Source of the DNA: Paludibaculum fermentans_A
Lineage (GTDB): Bacteria > Acidobacteriota > Terriglobia > Bryobacterales > Bryobacteraceae
Length of the DNA stretch: 64,000 bases
Direction: 5' to 3'
Assembly (NCBI RefSeq): GCF_051172195.1
Contig: NZ_JBPJAQ010000001.1
Span: 6,076,001-6,140,000, forward strand
A program made the position numbers and the translations under genes. The notes under the pieces are model-generated. The model had not been told where the DNA came from. It saw only the letters and a list, made by a program, of their open reading frames with translations, and did not search any database. The stretch's first letter is position 1. Every line of letters starts with the position of its first letter. This document shows positions 34,340 to 41,389 of this stretch, piece by piece.

Positions 34340-35092
34340 TCACTCCGCCACCTTGCTCTTCAAAATCACAATCACCGCATTCCGGTTTGGACCCGTCGCC
34401 GAAATCTCCAAACCGTCCGTCGCAAATCTTGTTTGCGGATACACGCCCGCCGCTCCATACGTCGGCTTGTAGGGCGACGGCGCGGCCTGCGCTTCCACCT
34501 GCAGGCCGCGCACCATCGCCTGGCCCCCGCCGTCCACGTCCAACCGCGCGGCGGTCCCTTCGCCAAGCCCAAATCCGTTCACCCAAATCCGCTGCCAGCC
34601 CGCCGCCGCCGCGAAATGCCGCGACACTCCGCCCAACGACAACGTGACACCTGCCCCCTTCACTTCCGCGCTGAGGCAGCAGGGGGCGCCCGCCGGTAGC
34701 GCCACACCCTGCTGCACCCCTTGCGCCGCCAGGCTCCCGTTCGACACTGCGAACTCGCCCGGCCCCGTGACGCTCACATTCAAAAGCGCGTCCCTGCTCC
34801 ACGCCCCCGTGGTCAGGTCCTCGCTCGCCGCCAGCAGATTCGCCAGCGGATCCACAAATGTGAACGCCATCAACCCGCCCCGAGTCGCCGTATACAGCGC
34901 TTCAATCGCACCCGCTTCGCTGTCCGACAACTCGGCATATTCCAACCGCCACGTCACCTCCGCCGGACTGCCTGCCAGCATCCGCGACACATGCCCGCCC
35001 GGTGTCACCGTCTCCAATCTCTTCCTGCGCTCAGTCCGCACCAGCGGATACTGCGCCGCCGCGCCCGTCGCCAAAAATGGATAGACCAACAT
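34340..35092 (-). CDS. distal tail-like protein with C-terminal beta-sandwich domain
   Basis: 250 residues. The first 90 residues (AQYPLVRTERRKR, EVTWRLEYAELSDSEAGAIEALY, GGLMAFTFVDP) have the pattern of Dit/DUF2460-type distal tail proteins. The rest is a beta-sandwich resembling a carbohydrate-binding module (SAEVKGAGVTLSLGG, RLDVDGGGQAMVRGLQVEA), which could aid host attachment. It starts one base before the stop of the 118-residue gene and shares the AQYPL start motif with it, so the two may be a duplicated pair. Confidence 0.6.
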   Translation of the reverse strand: MLVYPFLATGAAAQYPLVRTERRKRLETVTPGGHVSRMLAGSPAEVTWRLEYAELSDSEAGAIEALYTATRGGLMAFTFVDPLANLLAASEDLTTGAWSRDALLNVSVTGPGEFAVSNGSLAAQGVQQGVALPAGAPCCLSAEVKGAGVTLSLGGVSRHFAAAAGWQRIWVNGFGLGEGTAARLDVDGGGQAMVRGLQVEAQAAPSPYKPTYGAAGVYPQTRFATDGLEISATGPNRNAVIVILKSKVAE

Positions 35093-35093
35093 C

Positions 35094-35450
35094 TCAACCC
35101 ACCTCCTCAGTCACCACCAGCGCCACTCCGCATTCCACCCGCGAAGCCGCCCGCACCGCGGCTTCGTCCCCTTCCAGCACACACTGCTCGTACACCAACC
35201 CGTTCCAGGGATCCCTGAATCGGAACGGCTCCAGCGTGTTCAAATACTGCGCCGCGAACGCCGCCACCCGCATCGCCTCGCCCTCGTCCAACTGCTCCAT
35301 CCGTACCACCCACCGGCGCCGCATCCGCTGGGACGCGAATCGCTGCTCGCCCCCATCCAGGAACTCCACTACGGTCGTCCCCGTCCGGATCCCCCGTCCC
35401 AGCGGATACTGCGCCACCGCCCCTGTCTTCAAATTTGGAAACTCCGGCAT
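35094..35450 (-). CDS. small distal tail protein, DUF2460/Dit-like
   Basis: 118 residues: MPEFPNLKTGAVAQYPL, EFLDGGEQRF, RRWVVRMEQLDEGEA and EPFRFRDPWNGLVYEQC. The 'DG.eQRf...r.W.....L...E...l..F' line and the F-DP motif are typical of tail proteins that connect tube and tip. Its first 15 residues parallel those of the next gene. No other function is suggested. Confidence 0.6.
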   Translation of the reverse strand: MPEFPNLKTGAVAQYPLGRGIRTGTTVVEFLDGGEQRFASQRMRRRWVVRMEQLDEGEAMRVAAFAAQYLNTLEPFRFRDPWNGLVYEQCVLEGDEAAVRAASRVECGVALVVTEEVG

Positions 35451-35460
35451 CGTCTTTCTC

Positions 35461-36000
35461 CTAGAACTCCTGCATCACTCCGCTCAATCCCTGCGACTCC
35501 AGCAGCGCCCGTTTCACCGCCTGCGCGATCTCCGGTGCCCGGTCGACAAACGACCGGCTGTCCATCGCCTCCACCTGCACCACCACGTTCGCCCCCGCGC
35601 TGCGCACACGCCCGTCTTCCCCGCGATCCAACGGCATCATCAGCCCGCCGTCACTCTCTGAAAACGCAACGTCATATTTCTGTTTCAACGGCATCACGAA
35701 CGGCGATAGCGGTGCCTGTGTGTCGTCCGCCCCTCCCTCGAACAGGCTCATCAACCCGCCCACCAGGGGATTCACCCACGACACCCAACTCGCCGCCCCA
35801 CCGCCGCTGCTCTTCGAAACCACCGGAGCCAGGCTGTTCGAGACCAGTGACGAGACGGCGCTCGACACACCTGTCCCCATCACCTCCTCCACCTGCCGCG
35901 GCATCGGCGCCCCGTCCTGGCCCGAGGTCACCGGCACCGCCACCTCGTCCACCATCCGCCGCAGAATCTCCGCCAAGTCATTTCCTGTGTTGTTGCTCAT
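35461..36000 (-). CDS. very short tape-measure-like tail protein
   Basis: 179 residues at the position of a tape measure (after the frameshifted chaperone, before the distal tail genes). The C-terminal half (ANVVVQVEAMDSRSFVDRAPEIAQAVKRAL) resembles the conserved end of tape-measure proteins ('vnVqt.d..sF..s..qi...larAl'). A hydrophobic Gly/Trp-rich centre (AASWVSWVNPLVGGLMSLF) fits a membrane-active stretch. Siphovirus tape measures typically run to 600-1500 residues; the Rhodobacter GTA one has about 220. The implied tail is very short. It overlaps the chaperone extension by 23 bases. Confidence 0.55.
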   Translation of the reverse strand: MSNNTGNDLAEILRRMVDEVAVPVTSGQDGAPMPRQVEEVMGTGVSSAVSSLVSNSLAPVVSKSSGGGAASWVSWVNPLVGGLMSLFEGGADDTQAPLSPFVMPLKQKYDVAFSESDGGLMMPLDRGEDGRVRSAGANVVVQVEAMDSRSFVDRAPEIAQAVKRALLESQGLSGVMQEF

Positions 36001-36684
36001 CTCGCGCTTTCTCCCATTCCCGGTCCAGCAGGATCATGGCCTCCACGTCCCGCGCCCACTCCACCACTTCCTTCCGCGCCTGCCACGCCGGATACAGTTC
36101 GAGCCACATCAGGCTCTCCGCCGTAATCTCCGGTTTCGGACACGCAAACCGCACCTCGTCTCCGTGCGCCCACACAATCTTCGACCCCGGCTCGTGCCCC
36201 ATCCATGCGCACCGCCGCCGCTTCTCCAAACCCTGCCGCCTGCAATCCCCGCACCTCCACCCGGCTGCATTTGCTAGATGGAAATGGAAGGCGAGGATCA
36301 GTTTTTTCTTTCTTCTCCGGTCAGGTGGCACTGCTTCCGCACGCACCCCGCAATCTCCCGGCACAGCTCCTCCGGACCCTTTTCCACCAGCAACTCCAAC
36401 GTCGCCGCCTGCGTGTCGATGACCAGCCCGAGCACGGCCAGCAAGCCCCACTCGATGTACTCTCGATCGATCCGCGCCTCCAGTTCCGTAGCCGCCAATC
36501 GGTCCGCCAGGCCGGTGCCCGCCGCCTGAAACTCCAACTCGCTGATCAGCCCGCGCATCCGCCGGCTGATCTCCGCCCGCCGCGCCAGCGACATCTTCGC
36601 CACAGCGAAGCGGACCCCCGGCATTACCAGGGAGTCCACAATTTCGCCGCTCGCCCACTCCACCCGCTCAGCCGAATGCGACAT
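35978..36684 (-). CDS. tail assembly chaperone GT fusion made by -1 frameshift
   Basis: Predicted 235-residue product: 128 residues read in the frame of the upstream gene, then a -1 slip on A AAA AAC (36307-36301) into a 107-residue extension beginning LILAFHFHLANAAGW. The extension holds a CGDC pair plus a third Cys and ends EWEKARDEQQHRK. It has no good start codon of its own near its beginning; its first usable ATG is 32 codons in. In lambda-type tails the G and GT products coat the tape measure and recruit tail tube subunits in a defined ratio. Position directly before the tape-measure-like gene and after the tail tube gene matches this role. Confidence 0.7.
36298..36307 (-). promoter_or_regulatory. 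-1 ribosomal frameshift site A AAA AAC followed by UGA
   Basis: On the minus strand the codons read AGA AAA AAC TGA, giving the X XXY YYZ heptamer A AAA AAC with the stop codon next. A GGAG Shine-Dalgarno-like element lies seven bases upstream (CCGGAGAAGAAAG), the type of upstream stimulator known from dnaX. Slipping one base back opens the 107-codon extension. Confidence 0.75.
36298..36684 (-). CDS. tail assembly chaperone G-like protein (unshifted product)
   Basis: 128 residues from ATG 36684, preferred over 36693 because GAGAGG then has normal spacing. Helical, acidic/Ala-rich protein (SLARRAEISRRMRGLISELEFQAA, ELEARIDREYIEWGLLAVLGL) with no catalytic motif, as expected of gpG. It starts inside the end of the tail tube gene (overlap 17 bases) and stops at TGA directly after the slippery heptamer. 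Most ribosomes should end here; a minority would shift to make the GT form. Confidence 0.65.
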   Translation of the reverse strand: MSHSAERVEWASGEIVDSLVMPGVRFAVAKMSLARRAEISRRMRGLISELEFQAAGTGLADRLAATELEARIDREYIEWGLLAVLGLVIDTQAATLELLVEKGPEELCREIAGCVRKQCHLTGEERKN

Positions 36685-37837
36685 AAATTTCATCCTCTCC
36701 GCTGCCCAGCGCCTGCGACCCCTTCAGCCGCCACCGCATCCGCGAATCCTCGCCGTCGAACTCCGGCACCGCCGGAACAAAGCTCGGCAGGAACACTCCG
36801 CACAGCGCGCCATCCTGCTCGCCCAGTTGCAGCATCAGCGGGATCGGGCTTCTCTGCCGCGCCGCCTGGTAGATCTCCTCGAATACCGGCTGGTCCTGCC
36901 CGTACATCTCGAGATCCACACTCACCTCGCGCTGTCCCGGCACCAGGCAGCGTGGAGTCAGCGTCCCGAAATCGCGCGTCCGGAACTCCATGTTGTTCTT
37001 CACCACCACCCGCGCATCGCTCAGCGTGAACAACCGGTTCGCGCCATTCCCAATCCACACCTGGCCCAGGTGGCCAGGCACCGGCATCTCGCTCAACCCC
37101 TGCAGAGCCGGCTCCACCGGGAACTGCGTCAGCCCGCCTTCGCCGCTCTGGAAACTGGCGCTGTCGATCACGTCCGCCGCCTGCCCGGCAAACCGGATCT
37201 CGTGGAAATCCCCATTCACCCGGATCTCCATCTCGTCCACCGCCGCGCCCCGCAAAATGCGCTGCACCGCCGTACCCGGCGTCCAGTAGTCGTGGACACT
37301 CACCGTCGCCAAGTCCACGGCCGGCGCATACACAATCGCGCCGCCGCACACCGCCCCCGCCGCCTGCCCTTCCGTGAATGGGGCGTTCACCACCACCGTC
37401 AACGCATCCACCACCCCCACCACAAAGCGCATCTCGCCCTGCACCACCACAGCCGACCCCGGCTGCAATCCATGCGCCTGCGCGAACGTCACCGACGTTC
37501 CATGGATCGCGCTCACCCCCAACTCCATCGAAGCGATCGGAGCCGCGCCCAACGCCGCCTGCAGCAACGCCCCATAGCGCGGAGCCTCGCTGCCCGACCC
37601 GCGTCCATACACATACGTCCGCAGGTCAAAGGACGTCCGCCGCCGCAGCCCGCCCTGGATCCCCTGGAACGTCCGCGACCCCGTCTTGTCTTTCCGCCGC
37701 GGAGTCTCTGTCTCCTGCCGCGCCGCCAGGCTCATCGCCGTGAACCTCTCGGCCGCCGTCACGCCCGCCACCACGCCAAAGTCACTCTCCAGCGCCGCAT
37801 ACAGGCGGTTATTATTCGAACTGATATAACAAGCCAT
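36668..37837 (-). CDS. major tail (tube) protein with inserted Ig-like domain
   Basis: 389 residues. The N-terminus (RLYAALESDFGVVAG) and the C-terminal half, with its VSVHDYWTPGTAVQR, ILRGAAVDEMEIRVNGDFHEI and DLEMYGQDQ patterns, fit the tail-tube fold of long flexible-tailed phages. A 60-residue insertion (SMELGVSAIHGTSVTFAQAHGL and so on) looks like a small beta domain projecting from the tube. Position between the terminator-like protein and the chaperone is the usual one. The start at 37837 is 43 bases from the previous stop. Confidence 0.65.
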   Translation of the reverse strand: MACYISSNNNRLYAALESDFGVVAGVTAAERFTAMSLAARQETETPRRKDKTGSRTFQGIQGGLRRRTSFDLRTYVYGRGSGSEAPRYGALLQAALGAAPIASMELGVSAIHGTSVTFAQAHGLQPGSAVVVQGEMRFVVGVVDALTVVVNAPFTEGQAAGAVCGGAIVYAPAVDLATVSVHDYWTPGTAVQRILRGAAVDEMEIRVNGDFHEIRFAGQAADVIDSASFQSGEGGLTQFPVEPALQGLSEMPVPGHLGQVWIGNGANRLFTLSDARVVVKNNMEFRTRDFGTLTPRCLVPGQREVSVDLEMYGQDQPVFEEIYQAARQRSPIPLMLQLGEQDGALCGVFLPSFVPAVPEFDGEDSRMRWRLKGSQALGSGEDEIYVAFG

Positions 37838-37880
37838 CTCTTCATCGCCCTTTCAAATCCATACAAACCACCACCCCGCC

Positions 37881-38375
37881 TTACCTGCTCACCCCCACCC
37901 AACACACCACCCGCCCCACCTGCAGAAAGTTCAAACCACCCTTCTTCACCGCCTCGAAAGCCACCTCATACCCGGGCTCCAGAAATACCCCCTCCCCCAG
38001 ACACCCTGCATTGCGCTCCACCACATCGCGCACCGCGTCCACATAGAAGTGCAGCCTCTCCGCCAATCCCTCCAGCCGGTCCGTCGACACCCGCACCTCC
38101 GTCACCAGGCGCATCCGGCCCGAGAACGCCCGGAACTGCTCGCTCCGCTTGTTCTCGATCTGGTCGCAGTACGTCTGGATCACCGGATACCGCGTCGACC
38201 CCGCCTTCTCCTGGAACTCCGCTGGAGCCCGCACCAGGCCCACCGCCACCTCCTGCGTCGCCTCCGGGCTCAACCCGTAGTAGCCCTGCAGCGACGCCAT
38301 GCTCGTGCCCAGGCCCCACTCGCCGGCCAGCAGACCCTGCAGGCGCGACACCACCTCCATCGTTGGGAACGTCAT
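37881..38375 (-). CDS. tail terminator/completion-like hypothetical protein
   Basis: 164 residues from ATG 38375, preceded by GAGGAGGGGC and lying two bases after the previous stop. No catalytic motif: mixed alpha/beta with IQTYCDQIENKRSEQFRAF, RLVTEVRVSTDRLEGLAERLHFYVDAV and a C-terminal FLEPGYEVAFEAVKKGGLN. Length, position before the tail tube gene and the 'v.v....f....' C-terminal strand pattern fit tail terminator or head-tail completion proteins. The assignment rests mostly on synteny. Confidence 0.5.
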   Translation of the reverse strand: MTFPTMEVVSRLQGLLAGEWGLGTSMASLQGYYGLSPEATQEVAVGLVRAPAEFQEKAGSTRYPVIQTYCDQIENKRSEQFRAFSGRMRLVTEVRVSTDRLEGLAERLHFYVDAVRDVVERNAGCLGEGVFLEPGYEVAFEAVKKGGLNFLQVGRVVCWVGVSR

Positions 38376-38377
38376 CG

Positions 38378-39115
38378 TCAGCCCCTCCTCAGCAGCCCGC
38401 TGCGGACCACCGTGAAATCCACCGGTTGCCCGTCGCCGGGCGGCCGGCCCGAAACAAGTCCGCTCGCCGGCAGCACCCACGTCTCGCTCACCGGCATCGG
38501 TTCGGCGTTCTGCAATCCAAGCGAGGTCTCCTCAGCCCCCGCATACAGGTTCCAGTGCGTCGCGTTCTCCAGCGGGAACATCAGCGTCGCCTGCATCGAA
38601 TGCGGCACCGGAGAAGTCAGGACCACCTCTCCACTCGGAGCGCTCTCCCGGCCCTCCGCATCCAGCACCGTTGCTTTCAGCCAGTAGGTCGCCGCCGGAT
38701 GCAAACCGTCGAGGCCCTCCGCACATACCCGGAACGGCCGGCGCACCGGATGCGTCACCATCTGCACGCCCGCCTCGAAATAGCGCTGCCGCTGCTCCGC
38801 GGCCAGCGCCAGGTAGTGCTTCCACTTCTGCCCGTACCGGTCGTTCAGCTGGCTGAAATAGGCATCGCGGTAGACGGCTTCCAGTGTCTTCAGCACATGC
38901 CAGCGCTTCAGGCCCGCGCTCGCCATCACCTGCTCCACGCGCCCTCTCTCTTCCCAACTGAGGAACGCTTCCACTTCCACCTGAATTTCCCTGGCCGCCA
39001 GATCCAACTTCTCCTGTGGATCGATACCCTCTCCGTTCGTCACATCGGGCAGCTTCGAATCCTCAGCCCGCAGGTCATCGATTTCGCTATAGTTGCCGTC
39101 CACCATCAATGCCAT
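38378..39115 (-). CDS. virion connector-region hypothetical protein with C-terminal beta domain
   Basis: 245 residues. The N-terminal 130 residues are helical and charged (EVEAFLSWEERGRVEQVMAS, WHVLKTLEAVYRDAYFSQLN, KWKHYLALAAEQRQRYF), like head-tail adaptor proteins of the gp6/gp15 type. The C-terminal 110 residues are fibronectin-III-like (ATYWLKATVLDAEGRESAPSG, THWNLYAGAEETSLGLQNAEP). Position between the capsid and tail genes supports an adaptor role, with the added beta domain facing outward. Family not recognised. Confidence 0.5.
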   Translation of the reverse strand: MALMVDGNYSEIDDLRAEDSKLPDVTNGEGIDPQEKLDLAAREIQVEVEAFLSWEERGRVEQVMASAGLKRWHVLKTLEAVYRDAYFSQLNDRYGQKWKHYLALAAEQRQRYFEAGVQMVTHPVRRPFRVCAEGLDGLHPAATYWLKATVLDAEGRESAPSGEVVLTSPVPHSMQATLMFPLENATHWNLYAGAEETSLGLQNAEPMPVSETWVLPASGLVSGRPPGDGQPVDFTVVRSGLLRRG

Positions 39116-39120
39116 GACCC

Positions 39121-39444
39121 TTACTCCTTTCCCATCTCCGGTTCAGTGCGCAGCAAACCCATCGGATCCGAGATCACCTGGACCTGGATCCGGCTCACCG
39201 CTTCCTGCTTCTCGTGCGCCAACCGCCGAGCCGTCTGGTCGCCCTGAAACTTGGCGATCTCTTCATCGGTCGCCTGGCGAGCCTTACCCTCGACAATCAA
39301 CTGGCAACCCACCCGCCGAGCGACCTGCGTCAACACGCCGGCCCGTCCGCCGTCCTGGGTTGCCAGGCTCATAATGTAAAAATCCCGGTCCTGGATCTTC
39401 TTCTCCAGGTCCTTCACTTGTCTGAAATAGCCCTTCAAATCCAT
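39121..39444 (-). CDS. small hypothetical protein downstream of the capsid gene
   Basis: 107 residues from ATG 39444, which has a very good site (GGAAAGG with 7-base spacing). MDLKGYFRQVKDLEKKIQDRDFYIMSLATQDGG and a charged C-terminal helix are visible. No domain recognised. It lies between the REP array and the adaptor-like gene and is probably a virion structural or decoration protein. Confidence 0.5.
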   Translation of the reverse strand: MDLKGYFRQVKDLEKKIQDRDFYIMSLATQDGGRAGVLTQVARRVGCQLIVEGKARQATDEEIAKFQGDQTARRLAHEKQEAVSRIQVQVISDPMGLLRTEPEMGKE

Positions 39445-39792
39445 ACCAATTCCTTTCCAACCAAAAATTCCACCCAAGCCCCAACCACAGCCGCGACCTC
39501 AAACGCATCCGCGACCTCAAACGGAGCCGCGACCGTAAGGGAGCGGGGGAGCCCGCAAACGACCCCACCCAACCCCCAATCCCGCCGCGACTCCAATCCC
39601 GCCGCGACCAACCGAGCCACGACCTCAAATTGAGCCGCGACCGTAAGGGAGCGGGGGAGCCCGCAAACGACCCCACCCAACCCCCAATCCCGCCACGACC
39701 CCAAATTGAGCCGCGACCGTAAGGGAGCGGTGGAGTCCGTATACTCCTCCAGACCCCACCCACCCCCAAACCAGCCGCGACTCCGAGAGCGC
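39445..39792 (+). repeat. REP array inside the virion operon (348 bases without a gene)
   Basis: Three full REP copies read on the plus strand begin at 39524, 39632 and 39708: each is NGAG + CCGC-GA-CC-[GTAA]-GG-GA-GCGG. Copies 1 and 2 continue for about 60 more bases of the same sequence (GGGGGAGCCCGCAAACGACC, CCACCCAACCCCCAATCCCG). Between them lie degenerate half-units (CCGCGACCTCAAAC and variants at about 39490, 39508, 39613, 39691). It is the only long gap in an otherwise tight operon. Apparent reading frames here come from the repeats and are not genes. Confidence 0.75.
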
Positions 39793-40704
39793 CTAGCTCC
39801 TCACCTGCACGCCGTGAGCATTCCGCAGAACCCCCACCCCGTACAGCATGTCCACCGTGAACTGCTGCGCCAGCGTATTCGGCTGGTAGCTCATCGTGAT
39901 GCGCATGCCCAAATTGCCCAATTCGGCGTATTCAGCAATCGCACCAGTCCCCGGCAGAGGCCGCGGCAGCCGGCGAATCGCCAGGCCCAGTGCATTCTTC
40001 GCGAACGCAATGTTGTTCGTCGTCGTCGGACCCGTGCCCGTCTTCTTCACGAACTGCGAACGGAACACATAGAAGTCCTTGATCCGTCCGATGCTGCCGT
40101 CGATCAGGGCCCGCAGCCCCGCATCGCCCGACGTCTGGTACTCGCTGAACCGCGCAATCTGCCGCAGTTGCGAGTACGCATTCCCGTCCACCACCAGGTA
40201 CTTCTGCTCGCTCGCCGGAACCTTCGCGTTGAACAGGGCTGTCTCCGCCGAATCCACCACCCCTTCCAACAGCGCCGTGCCGCCCGTACCCAGCGGAGTG
40301 TTCGCCGTGAACTGGCTGTACAGGTTCAACAGGTCGCTCTCCACCTTCTCGGCCAGCGCGATCATCGCCGGCTGCATGTACAGCCGCAGAAGATCCGGCA
40401 CCGCGATCACCTTCGTCACATCCGGGATTTGGAATGTCGCCTCGGCGTGCGTATTCAGCACGATCTGCGCATTCGCCACATCCGGATTCTGGCTCTGCAC
40501 CGAGCCGCCTTCGGCGATGTTATTCGCCACCATCGTCGGCGGAATCGGCACGTTCACCGTGTCGCCGGCCTGCGCCAGCGTCGGCGAAAAGTCCCGGTTC
40601 ACCAGGTTGCCCATCACCAGTTGGCCCGACAGGGCCGGCAGGGCGTCCACCGCCACAAGCTTCACAATCGCATTCGCCAGATTGGCTGAAGTAATAGCTG
40701 ACAT
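39793..40704 (-). CDS. major capsid protein, P22-coat-like
   Basis: 303 residues with a good site (AGAGGAAAAGAG). Starts SAITSANLANAIVKLVAVDALPALSGQLVMGNLVNRDFSP, followed by GDTVNVPIPPTM and ATFQIPDVTKVIAVPDLL, YLVVDGNAYSQLRQIARFS and LGMRITMSYQPNTLAQQFTVDMLYGV. This beta-rich order resembles the P22 gp5-type coat proteins (HK97 fold) that assemble with a scaffold rather than a cleaved delta domain. It follows a scaffold-like gene by 63 bases. No prohead protease gene exists here, consistent with that class. Confidence 0.75.
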   Translation of the reverse strand: MSAITSANLANAIVKLVAVDALPALSGQLVMGNLVNRDFSPTLAQAGDTVNVPIPPTMVANNIAEGGSVQSQNPDVANAQIVLNTHAEATFQIPDVTKVIAVPDLLRLYMQPAMIALAEKVESDLLNLYSQFTANTPLGTGGTALLEGVVDSAETALFNAKVPASEQKYLVVDGNAYSQLRQIARFSEYQTSGDAGLRALIDGSIGRIKDFYVFRSQFVKKTGTGPTTTNNIAFAKNALGLAIRRLPRPLPGTGAIAEYAELGNLGMRITMSYQPNTLAQQFTVDMLYGVGVLRNAHGVQVRS

Positions 40705-40767
40705 TTCTCTTTTCCTCTTTCTCTTTCCCGATCTCTCAAACTGCGCCGCGTCTCTGCAGACCGCGCG

Positions 40768-41361
40768 CTATTCGCCCCGCAGGCTCTGTGCCGCCACCTG
40801 CGAGATGTGCTCACGCACGCGCTGCAGCTCGTCCGCGCTCATGCCCGGATGAATTCGCTCCAGTTCCACGCCGTAGCTGCCACCACCCGCTCTCTGCGGG
40901 CTCAATGCACCCGAGCCGCCGGCAATCCGCGCCGGCAGAAACTCGGGGTTCTCCTGTACGAACGACGTCAGGTGCTCGCGCAATCCGCGCTCGCCCTCCG
41001 CCGTCTTCGCCATCAGCGCGCCTTCCGCCGTCCGCACAATCTCGTCCTTCACGATCTTGAAAGCGAGGTCGATCTTGGCCACGCCCAGCCGCTGCAGCTC
41101 CGCTCGGATCTGCGCGCCCCGGTCCGTCTCCTCCGCCATCTGGCGGCTGCGCTTGTTCTCTTCCACCAGTTCGTTCACACGCCGTTCCAGCGACTCCCGC
41201 CGCCGGCGCTCTTCCACGAGTTCGTTCTTGTAGGCCGGCTCCGTCTGGCGCCGCTCCACCGTCACGTACTCCTGAATCACTGAACGCACTACGTTCTTCC
41301 AGTCCTCGCCCTGTGTCTGTGAAGACACCTCGGGCGTCTGGTCTTGCGACTTCTGCTCCAT
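40768..41361 (-). CDS. scaffold-like coiled-coil protein
   Basis: 197 residues, acidic and highly helical: NELVEERRRRESLERRVNELVEENKRSRQMAEE forms a coiled coil, and the last 30 residues (HPGMSADELQRVREHISQ) are a charged helix. Located between portal and capsid genes, where capsid-scaffolding proteins sit in P22-like modules. No protease motif, so it is not the fused protease/scaffold. Function by position and composition. Confidence 0.6.
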   Translation of the reverse strand: MEQKSQDQTPEVSSQTQGEDWKNVVRSVIQEYVTVERRQTEPAYKNELVEERRRRESLERRVNELVEENKRSRQMAEETDRGAQIRAELQRLGVAKIDLAFKIVKDEIVRTAEGALMAKTAEGERGLREHLTSFVQENPEFLPARIAGGSGALSPQRAGGGSYGVELERIHPGMSADELQRVREHISQVAAQSLRGE

Positions 41362-41389
41362 TGCTGTCCTTCCTTGTTTGCTCGCGCGC

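Noticed and set aside
35978..36658. A 226-codon frame as an independent gene
   Set aside because: Its first half is a Gly/Arg-rich out-of-frame reading of the chaperone G gene; only the part after the slippery site looks like protein, so it is described as the frameshift extension.
39284..39769. Two long minus-strand reading frames across the REP array
   Set aside because: Their translations repeat the same GSFAGSPAPLRSRL-like block because of the DNA repeats; they have no ribosome site or domain and overlap the true 107-residue gene.
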